Source: Brachybacterium aquaticum
GTDB taxonomy: Bacteria > Actinomycetota > Actinomycetes > Actinomycetales > Dermabacteraceae
Reading direction: 5' to 3'
Length of the DNA: 64,000 nt
NCBI RefSeq assembly: GCF_014204755.1
Contig: NZ_JACHLZ010000001.1
Coordinates: 1,426,001-1,490,000, forward strand
Below the pieces are notes generated by a model. The model searched no databases. It saw nothing but the letters and a program-made list of their open reading frames with translations, and was not told the origin of the DNA. Positions within the stretch are counted from its first letter, which is position 1. Every line of letters begins with the position of its first letter. Shown here piece by piece: positions 1-8,427 of the stretch. Made by a program: the position numbers and the translations under genes.

Positions 1-230
1 GCTACCTGGTCCCGATCGAGCAGGTCACCGACGGCACCGGCACCCCTGTCGACCCCGAGAAGTTCGTCGGTGACCTGCGCGACACCCTCGTGAAGATGGT
101 CTCCGACCCGGCACGCGCCAAGGAGATGGGCGAGGCCTCGCGCCGCCGCGCCGCCGAACACTTCTCCTGGACCTCGATCGCGGAGCGCACCCTGGAGGTC
201 TACCGCACGGTCATCGAGCAGGCCGGCTGA
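1..230 (+). CDS. glgA: Glycogen synthase, C-terminal fragment
   Basis: This is the last 75 codons (reading frame from base 3) of a GT4-family glycosyltransferase cut by the window edge. The visible part starts YLVPIEQVTDGTGTPVDPE and runs through a DPARAKEMGEASRRRA segment to FSWTSIAERTLEVYR, the C-terminal signature of actinobacterial ADP-glucose/UDP-glucose glycogen synthases, which add glucosyl units to glycogen or the maltose-1-phosphate pathway. The catalytic half lies outside the window. It converges on an unknown gene across a hairpin-rich spacer. Another GT4 glycosyltransferase is possible, but the ending fits GlgA best. Confidence 0.75.
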   Translation, partial: YLVPIEQVTDGTGTPVDPEKFVGDLRDTLVKMVSDPARAKEMGEASRRRAAEHFSWTSIAERTLEVYRTVIEQAG

Positions 231-291
231 TCCTCAGCCGGTCGCCTCGGCGCCGGGGGTGCCGGCGACGGGGCGGCCGGTGGCGGGGTGA

Positions 292-382
292 TGCGTTCAC
301 TGGCGCTCTGTCGTTCACTGGCGCTATGCGGTGATGGTCGCCGTATCCGGGGCTGGTTCCCCGTATGGCGCCAGTGAACGCA
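292..382. terminator. Convergent-gene spacer with large inverted and direct repeats
   Basis: The 218-bp gap between two convergent genes holds TGCGTTCACTGGCGC at 292-306, a second direct copy of CGTTCACTGGCGC at 312-324, and the exact reverse complement GCGCCAGTGAACGCA at 368-382. Either direct copy can pair with the inverted copy, giving a 13-15 bp stem. This probably serves as a bidirectional terminator; the doubled arm is unusual. An 18-bp stretch, CTCAGCCGGTCGCCTCGG, also occurs at both edges of the gap (about 233 and 448). Confidence 0.6.
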
Positions 383-438
383 GCGGCCGGAGCCGTGCCG
401 ACCGTGGGAGCAGGAGCAAGGCCGTTCGACAGGCCTCG

Positions 439-463
439 GCCGGTCGCCTCAGCCGGTCGCCTC
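439..463. repeat. 13-bp tandem duplication across a stop codon
   Basis: GCCGGTCGCCTC occurs at 439-450 and 452-463. The minus-strand stop codon of the neighbouring gene (TCA at 449-451) lies at the junction, so the last codons and the stop are partly duplicated downstream of the gene. Similar stop-spanning duplications occur at five other gene ends in this window. Confidence 0.6.
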
Positions 464-1234
464 GGCCACGATCCGCTCCACCGTCTCCACGAGCGCAGAG
501 CGGGCCGCGTCGTGCAGCTCGTCCAGCAAGCCGCGCCGGGTGAGCGCCTCGGCGAGGTGGACGGTGTGGCCGTGGCCCTCGTCGATCTCGGCGCGGGTGA
601 GCAGCAGGGTGCGGGCAGCGAGCACCAGCAGGTGCGCGGCGGAGGGGTCCACGTGCCGCGGCAGGGCCGTGGAGATCCAGGTGGCCGGGATGCGCGCCGG
701 CTCCACCGGCTCGTCGGGCACGAGATCGAGGTCGACACTGCCCTGGGCGGTGCGCTGCAGGGCCTGCAGAAGCTCCTGGCGGGCGCTGCCGGAGGTCGCC
801 GCGGGCGGGACCTGGGCGCCGACCGGTGCGGCGATGCGGTGCCAGGTCACCGCGTTCACCTGACGGTCCTCGACCTCCACTGCGGTGAGCTGCGGGATCA
901 GGGTGTGGTCGGCGATCCCGGCGGCGGTCACCACGATCGCCTGCCCCGCCTCGAGGGCGGCGGGGATCGCGGCGGGCGGGCCGACGAGCCCTGCGAGCCG
1001 CCCGGGCACCGGCAGCACGAGGCGCAGCTGCGCGAGCGGCAGGCGCTTCAGCGAGGTCATCCAGTCGAACAAGTCGGCGCCCTGGCCGCTGGGGCCGGAG
1101 CGGCCGAGGCCGAAGCTCATCCGCGCCGCGTCATCCGGACCGAGGTCCCCGCGCAGGTAGGCGGAGGTCCACAGCATCAGCACGGCAGCCCGGGGGAGGG
1201 CGACCAGGTCCCTCCCGGCGGCGGCCTCGCTCAT
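449..1234 (-). CDS. Conserved hypothetical protein translationally coupled to RNB ribonuclease
   Basis: Encodes 261 residues; I do not recognise a domain. The start is the ATG overlapping the ribonuclease stop codon (ATGA at 1231-1234), so it is second in a two-gene operon and probably translated by coupled reinitiation. The protein begins MSEAAAGRDLVALPRAAVL, is soluble-looking, alpha/beta and acidic, with no signal peptide or membrane segment. A central part (about 80-130) is rich in V/A/T and resembles a beta-rich fold. The C-terminal stretch LLVLAARTLLLTRAEIDEGHGHTV is helical. Any role in RNA metabolism is inferred from operon position only. Confidence 0.7.
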   Translation of the reverse strand: MSEAAAGRDLVALPRAAVLMLWTSAYLRGDLGPDDAARMSFGLGRSGPSGQGADLFDWMTSLKRLPLAQLRLVLPVPGRLAGLVGPPAAIPAALEAGQAIVVTAAGIADHTLIPQLTAVEVEDRQVNAVTWHRIAAPVGAQVPPAATSGSARQELLQALQRTAQGSVDLDLVPDEPVEPARIPATWISTALPRHVDPSAAHLLVLAARTLLLTRAEIDEGHGHTVHLAEALTRRGLLDELHDAARSALVETVERIVAEATG

Positions 1235-2811
1235 GCGCTCTCCTGAGTGGCAGTGCCCTGCTGATCCGTGGCGGCAGCGCCCTGCTGATCGGTGGCGGCA
1301 GCGCCGTCGGCCGCGACGAAGACCGCGCGCCGGCCCCCGGTGTCCACGGACTCGAGGCGCACGCGGACCACCTGCCCCACCTCGGCGTCCATCGGCACCC
1401 AGGCGGTGACCGGCGGATCGGTCAGCTGCACCTCGACGCGCAGGGGCGCACCGGAGCCGTTGCCGGAGCCGTTCCCCCCGCCCTCGCCGCCGTCGCTCGC
1501 CTCGCGGCGCTCGATGACGGTCGCCTCGAAGGTCTCGCCTTCCCAGGCGGCGAGCGCCGCGGTCTCCACCAGCTCCCGGGCGGCGCGCTCGAGGTTCCCG
1601 GCCTGCGCGCCGGTCTGCCGCATCGCCTCGGGGATCTCGGTGAGCGCCGCGAGCAGCTCGGGGGACGGGGTGCGGCCCTGCGCATGGTCCAGGCACACCA
1701 GCAGCACGAAATGGTCCACGAGCCGGCGCAACGGCGCGGTGGTGTGGGAGTAGGGGGCGGCGATCGCGGCCTGCACCGGATCTTCCGGCACCTCCTCGGG
1801 CGTGGTGAACGCGGCATAGGAGGCGCCGCGGAACAGGGAGGTGGCGAGGTTCAGCAGCGCCAGGTGCACGGGCTCGCGCCAGTCCAGGGAGCGCAGGAAC
1901 TCGCCGTAGGCGACGTCCTTGCGCCACGGCACCCCGAGCACCTCGCTCTGGCGGCGGAACCGGTCCACGGCCCGCGGCTCCGCGGGCGGCATGGTGCGCA
2001 GGATCCCCGCGCCGTGCTCGAGCATGAGGGTCGCCGCGGCCATGCCGGTCATGAGGGACAGCTGGGCGTTGGCGTCCTCGATCGGGTTCAGGCTGCGCCA
2101 GGTCAGGCGCACGTGATCGTTCTCGACCACCACCTCCTGCTCGGGCACGTTCAGGCTCGCCCCGCCCCGCTCCGCCTCGAGCTGCGTGCGCAGCTCGCCG
2201 ATCTCCTGGAGCAGCAGCATCATCGGGTGGCCTGCTCCGGCGTCGAGCTCCTCCTGCACCTGGTCGTAGGCGAGCTTCGCCACCGAGCGGACCAGCGCCC
2301 GCTCGAGCCCGATCGCAGTGACCTCGCCGCGCGCGTCCAGAGTCAGCTCCCACACGAAGGCCGGCGTGGTCTGGTCCGGCAGCAGGGACGCGGCCGCCTC
2401 CGAGAGCACCTCGGGGTGCAGGGGGATGCGACGGTCGGGCAGGTAGAGGGTCTCGCCGCGGCGGCGGGCCTCCTGGTCGATCGCGTCGCCGAGGTCCACG
2501 AAGAAGGGTACGTCCGCGATCGCGTACAGCACCCGGTAGCCGCCGTCCGTGCGCTCGAGGTGCATGGCCTGGTCGAGGTCCGTGGAGCTCGCGGGGTCCA
2601 GGGTCACGAAGGGGATGTCGGTGCGGTCGGCGCGCCCGTCGGCCGCGGCGTCGCGGGCGGCGGCCTCCTCGGCGGCGGCGAGCACCTCGGCCGGGAACTC
2701 GAGCGGGACCTCGCCGTCCTGCGCGGCGAGCAGCGCGTCGATGCCCTCGCGCAGGTCGTCGGCCGCGACCGAGCCGCGGGGGGCGTGCAGGGAGACGGGA
2801 CGGTGCGGCAC
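1231..2811 (-). CDS. RNB-domain 3'-5' exoribonuclease (RNase II/R family)
   Basis: Encodes 526 residues starting at GTG 2811, preceded by a GGAGG at 5-6 nt spacing. The RNB catalytic core begins about residue 80 with the acidic metal-binding motif DPASSTDLDQAM, followed by IADVPFFVDLGDAIDQEARRRG and LYLPDRRIPLHP, all hallmarks of the family. The later SYSHTTAPLRRLVDHF-type segment (APYSHTTAPLRRLVDH) is the conserved RNB C-terminal block. It is shorter than RNase R and lacks clear cold-shock and S1 domains, like the short actinobacterial RNB proteins. The C-terminus carries an 8-residue tandem repeat, AAATDQQG twice, plus a Gly/Asn/Ser linker. It presumably degrades RNA processively from the 3' end in the cytosol. 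Confidence 0.88.
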   Translation of the reverse strand: MPHRPVSLHAPRGSVAADDLREGIDALLAAQDGEVPLEFPAEVLAAAEEAAARDAAADGRADRTDIPFVTLDPASSTDLDQAMHLERTDGGYRVLYAIADVPFFVDLGDAIDQEARRRGETLYLPDRRIPLHPEVLSEAAASLLPDQTTPAFVWELTLDARGEVTAIGLERALVRSVAKLAYDQVQEELDAGAGHPMMLLLQEIGELRTQLEAERGGASLNVPEQEVVVENDHVRLTWRSLNPIEDANAQLSLMTGMAAATLMLEHGAGILRTMPPAEPRAVDRFRRQSEVLGVPWRKDVAYGEFLRSLDWREPVHLALLNLATSLFRGASYAAFTTPEEVPEDPVQAAIAAPYSHTTAPLRRLVDHFVLLVCLDHAQGRTPSPELLAALTEIPEAMRQTGAQAGNLERAARELVETAALAAWEGETFEATVIERREASDGGEGGGNGSGNGSGAPLRVEVQLTDPPVTAWVPMDAEVGQVVRVRLESVDTGGRRAVFVAADGAAATDQQGAAATDQQGTATQESA

Positions 2812-2878
2812 ATGGACCTCCAGCAGGTCGGAAACGGTCCGGGCCAGTCTAGGCAGGTGTCCGGGACGTGGGCGGGAG

Positions 2879-2963
2879 CGAGGGCGACGCGCCCGTCGGC
2901 CGTGAGACGCGCCTGCCGGCAGGGGCGACGCGCCCGTCGGCAGGGGCGACGCGCCTGCGGGCA
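2879..2963. repeat. Imperfect tandem array of about 20-bp GC-rich units
   Basis: Between the divergent ribonuclease and ABC ATPase genes, the unit GGGCGACGCGCCCGTCGGC recurs at about 2882, 2922 and, in variant form, 2943, with a degenerate copy near 2905. The array sits immediately upstream of the ABC gene's -10 element. It includes copies of the CGTCGGC core seen across the window. No function can be assigned. Confidence 0.55.
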
Positions 2964-2990
2964 TGGCGCGGTGCGCGGCCCTGCGGGCGA

Positions 2991-2996
2991 TAGGCT
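2991..2996 (+). promoter_or_regulatory. -10 element TAGGCT, leaderless promoter
   Basis: TAGGCT ends 7 nt before the ATG at 3004, and no Shine-Dalgarno fits between them. This is the geometry of a leaderless actinobacterial mRNA. Confidence 0.6.
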
Positions 2997-3003
2997 CGGG
3001 CGC

Positions 3004-3798
3004 ATGTCCGTCGCAGCAGCTTCTCTGAACGATGTCACCGTCACGCGCAGCGGGAAGGAGATCCTCTCCGGGGTCTCCCTCGAGATCGGCGAGGGGGAGC
3101 GCTGGGCGGTGCTCGGCCCCAACGGCGCCGGCAAGTCCACGCTCATGCGCCTGCTCTCCACGCGCCTGCACCCCACCCGCGGCACCGTCGGCATCCTCGG
3201 CGAGCGCCTGGGCCGGGTCGACATCTTCGAGCTGCGCCCCCTGATCGGCCTGGCCAGCCAGGAGCTCGCCGACACGATCCCGCCGGAGGAGCTGGTGGAG
3301 AACGTGGTCGTCACCGCCGGATACTCGGTGGTGGGCCGCTGGCGCGAGGAGTACGACGACGTCGACCTCGAGCGCGCCCGCACGCTGCTGGCCGCCTTCG
3401 GCGTCGGCGAGCTCGGTCAGCGCCACTTCGGCACCCTGTCCACCGGTGAGCGCAAGCGCGTGCTCGCCGCCCGCGCCCTCATGACCGACCCCGAGCTGCT
3501 GCTGCTCGACGAGCCCGCCGCGGGCCTGGACCTGGGCGGCCGCGAGTCGCTCGTGCGCACCCTCGGCCGCCTCGCGAAGGACCCCGCCACCCCCGTGACC
3601 GTGCTGGTCACCCACCACGTCGAGGAGATCCCGCCGGGCTACACCCACGTCGCCCTGGTGCGGAAGGGGAAGCTCGTCGCCGCCGGACCCATCGCCGAGA
3701 CCCTCACCTCGCAGAACCTCACCGCCACCTTCGGGCTGCCGCTCATCGCGGAGCAGCGCGGCGAGCGCTTCACCGCCCGCTCGCTGGCGCTGAACTGA
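3004..3798 (+). CDS. ABC transporter ATP-binding protein (ModF/YlmA-like, stand-alone)
   Basis: Encodes 264 residues. Walker A GPNGAGKST is at about residues 38-46, the signature LSTGERKRVLAARAL follows near 140, Walker B LLLLDEPAAGLD near 160, and the switch histidine in VTHHVEEIP near 200. The THHVEEIPPGYTHV ending is typical of stand-alone ABC ATPases in the molybdate/iron-like YlmA group. No permease gene is adjacent, so its partner or a non-transport role is unknown. It is probably transcribed as a leaderless mRNA, and the RNA methyltransferase starts 8 nt after its stop. Confidence 0.85.
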   Translation: MSVAAASLNDVTVTRSGKEILSGVSLEIGEGERWAVLGPNGAGKSTLMRLLSTRLHPTRGTVGILGERLGRVDIFELRPLIGLASQELADTIPPEELVENVVVTAGYSVVGRWREEYDDVDLERARTLLAAFGVGELGQRHFGTLSTGERKRVLAARALMTDPELLLLDEPAAGLDLGGRESLVRTLGRLAKDPATPVTVLVTHHVEEIPPGYTHVALVRKGKLVAAGPIAETLTSQNLTATFGLPLIAEQRGERFTARSLALN

Positions 3799-3805
3799 CA
3801 ACGCG

Positions 3806-4687
3806 GTGACGGAGGAGACCGGGGCGGGCGTTTCCGGGGCGGAGGAGACGACCCCGCAGGGCACGACCCCGCAGCTGCGCCCGCTGACCGACCTGTCGGA
3901 CCCGGCGCTGGACGACTACCTGCGCATGACCGACGTGAAGCTCCGCTCCCGCGTCGAGGTGGAGCGGGGCCTGTTCATGGCCGAGAGCTACGAGGTCATC
4001 TCCCGCGCCATGGACGCCGGGATGCAGCCGCGCAGCTTCCTCATGAGCGAGAAGTGGCTGGAGAGGTTCGCGCCGCTCTACTCCCGCTTCCCGGACGTGC
4101 CCGTGTACGTGGGCGAGGAGGCGCTGCTGGAGACCCTCACCGGCTTCCACCTCCACCGCGGCGCGCTCGCGGCGATGCAGCGGCCCGAGCTGCCCGCCGT
4201 CGACGACCTGCTGGCGGGGGCGCGCACGGTCGCGGTCCTCGAGGACATCGTCGACCACACCAACGTCGGCGCGATGTTCCGCTCCGCCGCCGCGCTCGGC
4301 GTGGACGCGGTGCTGGTGACCCCGCGCTGCGCCGACCCGCTCTACCGCCGCTCCATCCGCGTCTCCATGGGCACCGTCTTCCAGGTCCCGTGGACCCGGC
4401 TCGAGGCCTGGCCGGAAGCCGGCGTCGACCTCCTGCACGAGGCCGGCTTCGACGTGCTCGCCCTCGCCCTCACCGACGGGGCGGTGGCGCTGGACGCCGT
4501 GGACCTCGGCCCGGCGCGGAAGGTCGCCCTCGTGCTGGGTGCGGAGGGGCACGGGCTGAAGCCGGCGACGCTGTGCGCGGCCGACGAGCACGTGGTCATC
4601 CCGATGGCCGGGGGAGTGGACTCCCTGAACGTCGCCGCGGCCAGCGCCGTCGTGTTCTGGCAGCGCCGCGCGATGCTCGGCGCCTGA
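3806..4687 (+). CDS. SpoU/TrmH-family RNA 2'-O-methyltransferase
   Basis: Encodes 293 residues from GTG 3806, 7 nt after the upstream ABC stop, with no good ribosome site of its own, so it is likely co-translated. The SPOUT knot motifs are clear: VLEDIVDHTNVGAMFRSAAALG (motif 1 with the conserved Asn and Arg), LVLGAEGHGL (motif 2) and IPMAGGVDSLNVAAASAV (motif 3). An N-terminal substrate-binding part (about 25-130) precedes them. The family methylates ribose 2'-OH groups in rRNA or tRNA with S-adenosylmethionine. The exact target nucleotide cannot be deduced. Confidence 0.88.
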   Translation: MTEETGAGVSGAEETTPQGTTPQLRPLTDLSDPALDDYLRMTDVKLRSRVEVERGLFMAESYEVISRAMDAGMQPRSFLMSEKWLERFAPLYSRFPDVPVYVGEEALLETLTGFHLHRGALAAMQRPELPAVDDLLAGARTVAVLEDIVDHTNVGAMFRSAAALGVDAVLVTPRCADPLYRRSIRVSMGTVFQVPWTRLEAWPEAGVDLLHEAGFDVLALALTDGAVALDAVDLGPARKVALVLGAEGHGLKPATLCAADEHVVIPMAGGVDSLNVAAASAVVFWQRRAMLGA

Positions 4688-4718
4688 CCCCCAACGCCCG
4701 ACTGTCAGCCCCAGATAC

Positions 4719-5450
4719 TCAGCGCCCGCCGGCGATCCGCTCCAGCAGCTCCGCCGCGGTCGGTGCGGTGAGCGTCGGCGACCACTCCTCGGTCCACTCG
4801 CGGTCGTGGGAGACCCACGCGGTGGACAGGCCCACCCCGCGGGCGCCGCCGATGTCGTTCACGGCATGGTCGCCTACCATCCAGGTCTCCTCCCCGCAGG
4901 CCAGACCGTTCACGGCGATCGCGAAGATCCGCGGATCGGGCTTGGCGACCCCGGCCTCCTCGGAGATCACCACGCGGTCCAGGTACGGGCGCAGCCCCGC
5001 CCGCTCGACCTTCGCCCGCTGCATGGCGGTGGGGCCGTTGGTGACCACGACCAGCTCCGCCCCCGCCCCGCGCAGGGCGCCCAGCGCCGGCAGCACGCCG
5101 GGGTAGCACTCGATGCCGACGAGGGACTCCTCGAGCAGGCGGCGCTCGATCGCGTCGGCCCCACCGGGCCCGTCGGCCGCGCCGGTTCCGTCGGCCGACG
5201 CCTCCCCGCCCGCCGACGCGAGCCCGAAGCGCTCGGCGATCATCGCCGCGAGCTCCCGGCGGGGGCGATAGCCCTCGGCGTCGGCCGCGAGCAGCCACTC
5301 GAGATCCTCCCGGCCGCCGCAAAGCTCGCCGACGAACCCCTCCGCCCAGCGGGCGAAGGCGCCGTCGCGGTCCACGAGCGTGCCGTCCAGGTCCAGCAGC
5401 ACCCGCGGCGGCACCGCGCGGGCAGCACTCGTGGAGTCGGCGGGGATCAC
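4719..5450 (-). CDS. HAD-superfamily hydrolase (phosphatase)
   Basis: Encodes 243 residues starting at GTG 5450, which overlaps the dehydrogenase stop codon as GTGA, so the two are coupled. HAD motif I LLDLDGTLVD (nucleophile and acid/base Asp) lies near residue 20, motif II VVVTNGP near 130, the motif III lysine in GVAKPDPRIF near 170, and motif IV MVGDHAVNDIGG near 195. A low-complexity insert (about 85-105) contains the SADG peptide encoded by the recurring TCGGCCGACG palindrome. It is probably a sugar- or nucleotide-phosphate phosphatase of subfamily IA. Adjacency to the polyol dehydrogenase suggests a sugar-phosphate substrate, which is inference. Confidence 0.85.
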   Translation of the reverse strand: MIPADSTSAARAVPPRVLLDLDGTLVDRDGAFARWAEGFVGELCGGREDLEWLLAADAEGYRPRRELAAMIAERFGLASAGGEASADGTGAADGPGGADAIERRLLEESLVGIECYPGVLPALGALRGAGAELVVVTNGPTAMQRAKVERAGLRPYLDRVVISEEAGVAKPDPRIFAIAVNGLACGEETWMVGDHAVNDIGGARGVGLSTAWVSHDREWTEEWSPTLTAPTAAELLERIAGGR

Positions 5451-6478
5451 AGCGTGATCTGCAGCTTCACGTCGGTCGGCCGACCCTCGAGGAAGCGCTC
5501 GAAGGCCTTCGGCGCGTCGTCGAAGGCGAAGGTCTCGCTGACGAAGCGGGAGAGGTCCACCTGCTCGCTCGCGGCGAGGTCGATCGCGGTGCGGTGCACG
5601 TTCGCGTAGCGGAAGACGGTCTCCAGCGACAGGCCGCGGCTCTGGGCGGTGGCGATGTCGAAGGGCACGGGATCCACCGGCATGCCGACCAGCACGATGG
5701 TCCCGCCCGGGGCGGGCAGCTCCCACAGCGAGCGATAGGCGGGCTTCGCGCCGGTGGCCTCGAAGACCACGCGCGGGCCCCAGCCGTCGGTCTCCTCGCG
5801 CACGCGGGCGCCGAGGTCCTCGCTGGTGGCGTCGACCGTGACGATGCCGTCGAGCCCGTCGAGCAGGGCGAGCTTCTCGGGCAGGACGTCGGAGATGACC
5901 ACGCGGCTCGCGCCGCCGGCCCGTGCGGCCAGCGCCGTCATGATCCCGATGGTGCCGGCGCCCACCACGGCGGCGACGTCGCCGGGGCGGATCTTCGCCT
6001 TGGTCGCGGCGAAGACGCCGACGGCGAAGGGCTCGATGAGGGCGCCCTCGGCGAAGCTCAGCGAGTCGGGCAGGCGGTAGGTGTACTCGGCGGGGTGGAG
6101 CACCTCGTCGACCAGGCAGCCGTCGAACGGCGGGGTCGCCCAGAACTCGACGGCCGGGTCGACGTTGTAGTTGCCCTCGCGGGAGGCGCGGGAGGTGGGG
6201 TCGGGGATCCCGGGCTCCATCGCGACGCGGTCGCCGACGGCCAGGTGGGTGACGCCCTCGCCGACCTCGACCACGGTTCCGGTGCCCTCGTGGCCGAGGA
6301 TCATCGGCGCCTCGAGCACGAACGGGCCGATCTTCCCGTCGGTCCAGTAGTGCACGTCCGAGGCGCAGATCCCGACGGTGTGCATCTGGATGCGCACCTG
6401 CCCGGGACCGGGGGAGCCGATCGGCTCGACCTCCTCGATCGACATGCGTCCCTTCTCGTGCAGCACCAGCGCTCGCAT
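5447..6478 (-). CDS. Zinc-dependent medium-chain dehydrogenase, xylitol/sorbitol type
   Basis: Encodes 343 residues with a GGGAGG site before ATG 6478. Catalytic-zinc ligands appear in order: Cys in GICASDVHYW, His-Glu in LGHEGTGTV, and Glu in LIEPFAVGV. The Rossmann motif is VVGAGTIGIMTALAA. The GICASDVHYW and ATPPFDGCL blocks match bacterial xylitol/sorbitol dehydrogenases, which oxidise polyols to ketoses with NAD+. The structural-zinc loop lacks its cysteines and reads DPTSRASREGNYNVDP, as in the xylitol dehydrogenase subgroup. The HAD phosphatase gene is coupled downstream. The substrate (xylitol, sorbitol or L-iditol) is not resolved by sequence alone. Confidence 0.85.
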   Translation of the reverse strand: MRALVLHEKGRMSIEEVEPIGSPGPGQVRIQMHTVGICASDVHYWTDGKIGPFVLEAPMILGHEGTGTVVEVGEGVTHLAVGDRVAMEPGIPDPTSRASREGNYNVDPAVEFWATPPFDGCLVDEVLHPAEYTYRLPDSLSFAEGALIEPFAVGVFAATKAKIRPGDVAAVVGAGTIGIMTALAARAGGASRVVISDVLPEKLALLDGLDGIVTVDATSEDLGARVREETDGWGPRVVFEATGAKPAYRSLWELPAPGGTIVLVGMPVDPVPFDIATAQSRGLSLETVFRYANVHRTAIDLAASEQVDLSRFVSETFAFDDAPKAFERFLEGRPTDVKLQITL

Positions 6479-6789
6479 CCTCGTCCTCCCTGTCGGTGTG
6501 GGGTGGGCCTCATGATCGCAGAGGCGGCGAGTGCGGTGCGGGGACGGCCAGCGGGGGAGCGGGCGGGCGGGGATCGGGGCGGCCGACGGGGCGCGCCCGG
6601 TGGGGTGCGATCATCGGCCGACGGGGCGCGCCTGACGAGCGCGGCGCTCGCTCCGGCGCGGCCGACGGTTCCTCCACACACCCCGGTCATCCACCATGGC
6701 GGGCTCGGACTGTTCCTCGACCCCCGTGCTCCGTAGGGTCGAAGGACGAGATCTCTCCAGGTCACAGCGTCCTCGAGGAGGTGGGAGGA
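6479..6789. other. Divergent intergenic region with 17-bp direct repeat
   Basis: This 311-bp gap separates the divergent dehydrogenase and HNH genes. It holds two exact copies of GGCCGACGGGGCGCGCC at 6581-6597 and 6616-6632. The second is part of TCGGCCGACGGGG, the palindrome core common in this window. TAGGGT at about 6736 could be a -10 element for the HNH gene. Nothing else is recognised. Confidence 0.5.
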
Positions 6790-8235
6790 ATGGGCGGGTT
6801 CGACGAGCGTGGGAAGGGTGCGGGCGGCGACGAGGAGTCGGCGTCGGCCGACGATGCTGCACCCACCCCCGACCACCCCGCCCTGCCCGCGCACCTCGAG
6901 CAGGTGCGGGAGGCCGCCGTCGAGGACGGCATCCGCCTCGCCGCCCGGTACCGCGCGCTCGCCCCGTCCTACCGTGACCTCGAGGACGAGGAGACCGACG
7001 AGGACGAGGCGGAGGCGGAGCTGATCGCCGTGGCCCTCGCCGTGCGGCGCACCCGCACCGTCGCCCTGACCCTGGTCCATGACGCGCACCGCGCGGTCAC
7101 CCAGCTCCCCGCCACTCTCGCGCGCCTCGAGCGCGGCGAGTTCCCCTCGGCATGGTTCGAGCGGATCCTGCGCCGCACCGTCGACCTCACCCGCGCCCAG
7201 CTCGCCTGGGTGGACCAGGCCGTCTCCCGCTGGTCCACCGACGTCACCACCGAGCAGTTCCACACCCGCCTCTCGACGCTCCTGACCCGCCTGCTCTCCC
7301 GCAAGGACCTGCCCCCGCACCTCACCCCGGAGGGCAGGCGCCGGGTGGAGATGCTCCCCACCGGGGACGACGGTGTGGGGTGCCTGCGGGTCATCGGCCC
7401 CGTGCCGGAGATCCTCGCTCTCGCCCGGCGCCTCGACGAGGCGGCGCGCGCCGTGCAGGCCGCCCAGCGCCACGCCCTCGCCGCCGGGGAGGAGCCGCCG
7501 CTGGACCCCCGCGGCACCGTCGCCGAGACCGCGATGCAGGCCCCGCTGGCCCTGATCCAGTACGACCTGCTGATGGCGGCGGCGCTGGACACCGACGGGG
7601 TCGCCGTGCCCGCGCCGCGCTTCCGGATCAACGCCACCATCCCCGTGCTCACCCTGCTCGGCGCCTCGGACGAGCCGGGCATGCTCGAGGGCATGATCCC
7701 GCTGCCTGCGAGCATGGCGCGCGAGCTCGCCGGCGGCAGCGACGTCTGGTACCGGGTCCTCACCGATCCCTGCTCCGGCGCGTACCTGCCGCTGCCGGCC
7801 GAGCGCTACACCCCCAGCCGCGGCATGCTCGAGCACCTCCGCCTGCGCAACGCCACCTGCGCCGTGCCCGGCTGCACCCGCCCCATCTCCTGGGCCTCCG
7901 AGGCCGACCACATCGAGGAGTACGACCACGGCCACCCCGAGCGCGGCGGGCTCACCGAGATCGAGAACCTCCACCTGCTGTGCTGGCAGCACCACCGCGC
8001 GAAGACCGCCGGGCACCTGGACCCCGTCCGCCTGCCCCGCACCGCGCACCTGCCGGGGCGGACCGCCTGGTCGGCAGGGGACATGGTCGATGTGGTCGTC
8101 GCCGACGACACCGACCTGGCCACTCCCGTCATGGTCGAGGTGCTCCAGGAGTCCTGGCAGCGCTGGCTCGCCGACCGCGAGGCCCGGCGCCGCGCCCGCG
8201 AGGAGCACCGCCACCCACCCGAACCGCCGTTCTGA
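6790..8235 (+). CDS. DUF222 / HNH endonuclease-domain protein
   Basis: Encodes 481 residues. I chose ATG 6790 because GAGGAGG lies 8 nt upstream. The N-terminal two thirds is the helical DUF222 domain. The C-terminal HNH nuclease carries zinc-type CAVPGC (about 357), the ADHIEEYDHGHPERGG core with the catalytic His, and NLHLLCWQHHRAKT with the final metal-binding His pair. These proteins are numerous in Micrococcales genomes; their biological role is unsettled, with mobile or DNA-processing functions proposed. It lies just upstream of, and in the same direction as, the SOS mutasome operon, but a 257-bp gap with its own promoter separates them. Confidence 0.88.
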   Translation: MGGFDERGKGAGGDEESASADDAAPTPDHPALPAHLEQVREAAVEDGIRLAARYRALAPSYRDLEDEETDEDEAEAELIAVALAVRRTRTVALTLVHDAHRAVTQLPATLARLERGEFPSAWFERILRRTVDLTRAQLAWVDQAVSRWSTDVTTEQFHTRLSTLLTRLLSRKDLPPHLTPEGRRRVEMLPTGDDGVGCLRVIGPVPEILALARRLDEAARAVQAAQRHALAAGEEPPLDPRGTVAETAMQAPLALIQYDLLMAAALDTDGVAVPAPRFRINATIPVLTLLGASDEPGMLEGMIPLPASMARELAGGSDVWYRVLTDPCSGAYLPLPAERYTPSRGMLEHLRLRNATCAVPGCTRPISWASEADHIEEYDHGHPERGGLTEIENLHLLCWQHHRAKTAGHLDPVRLPRTAHLPGRTAWSAGDMVDVVVADDTDLATPVMVEVLQESWQRWLADREARRRAREEHRHPPEPPF

Positions 8236-8427
8236 GCCACCCCTCCTCGCGAGGGAGCCGGCTACGACACCCTGACCTGCGCCGATGCATGAGCTCGCGG
8301 TGCGCACCAGGCCGTCCTCGCAGTGCCGGGCATCTCCGCGGCTCCGTCTGTCACACCCCTCCACCAGGCTTCGTATGCACGTTCGAAGTCATGACCTGGA
8401 CACCTTGAGCGTCTCGATCGGGAAGCG

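Noticed and set aside
6790..8235. The DUF222/HNH gene as part of the SOS operon
   Set aside because: A 257-bp gap with the SOS box and a promoter lies between it and imuA, and no LexA-like site was seen upstream of the HNH gene.
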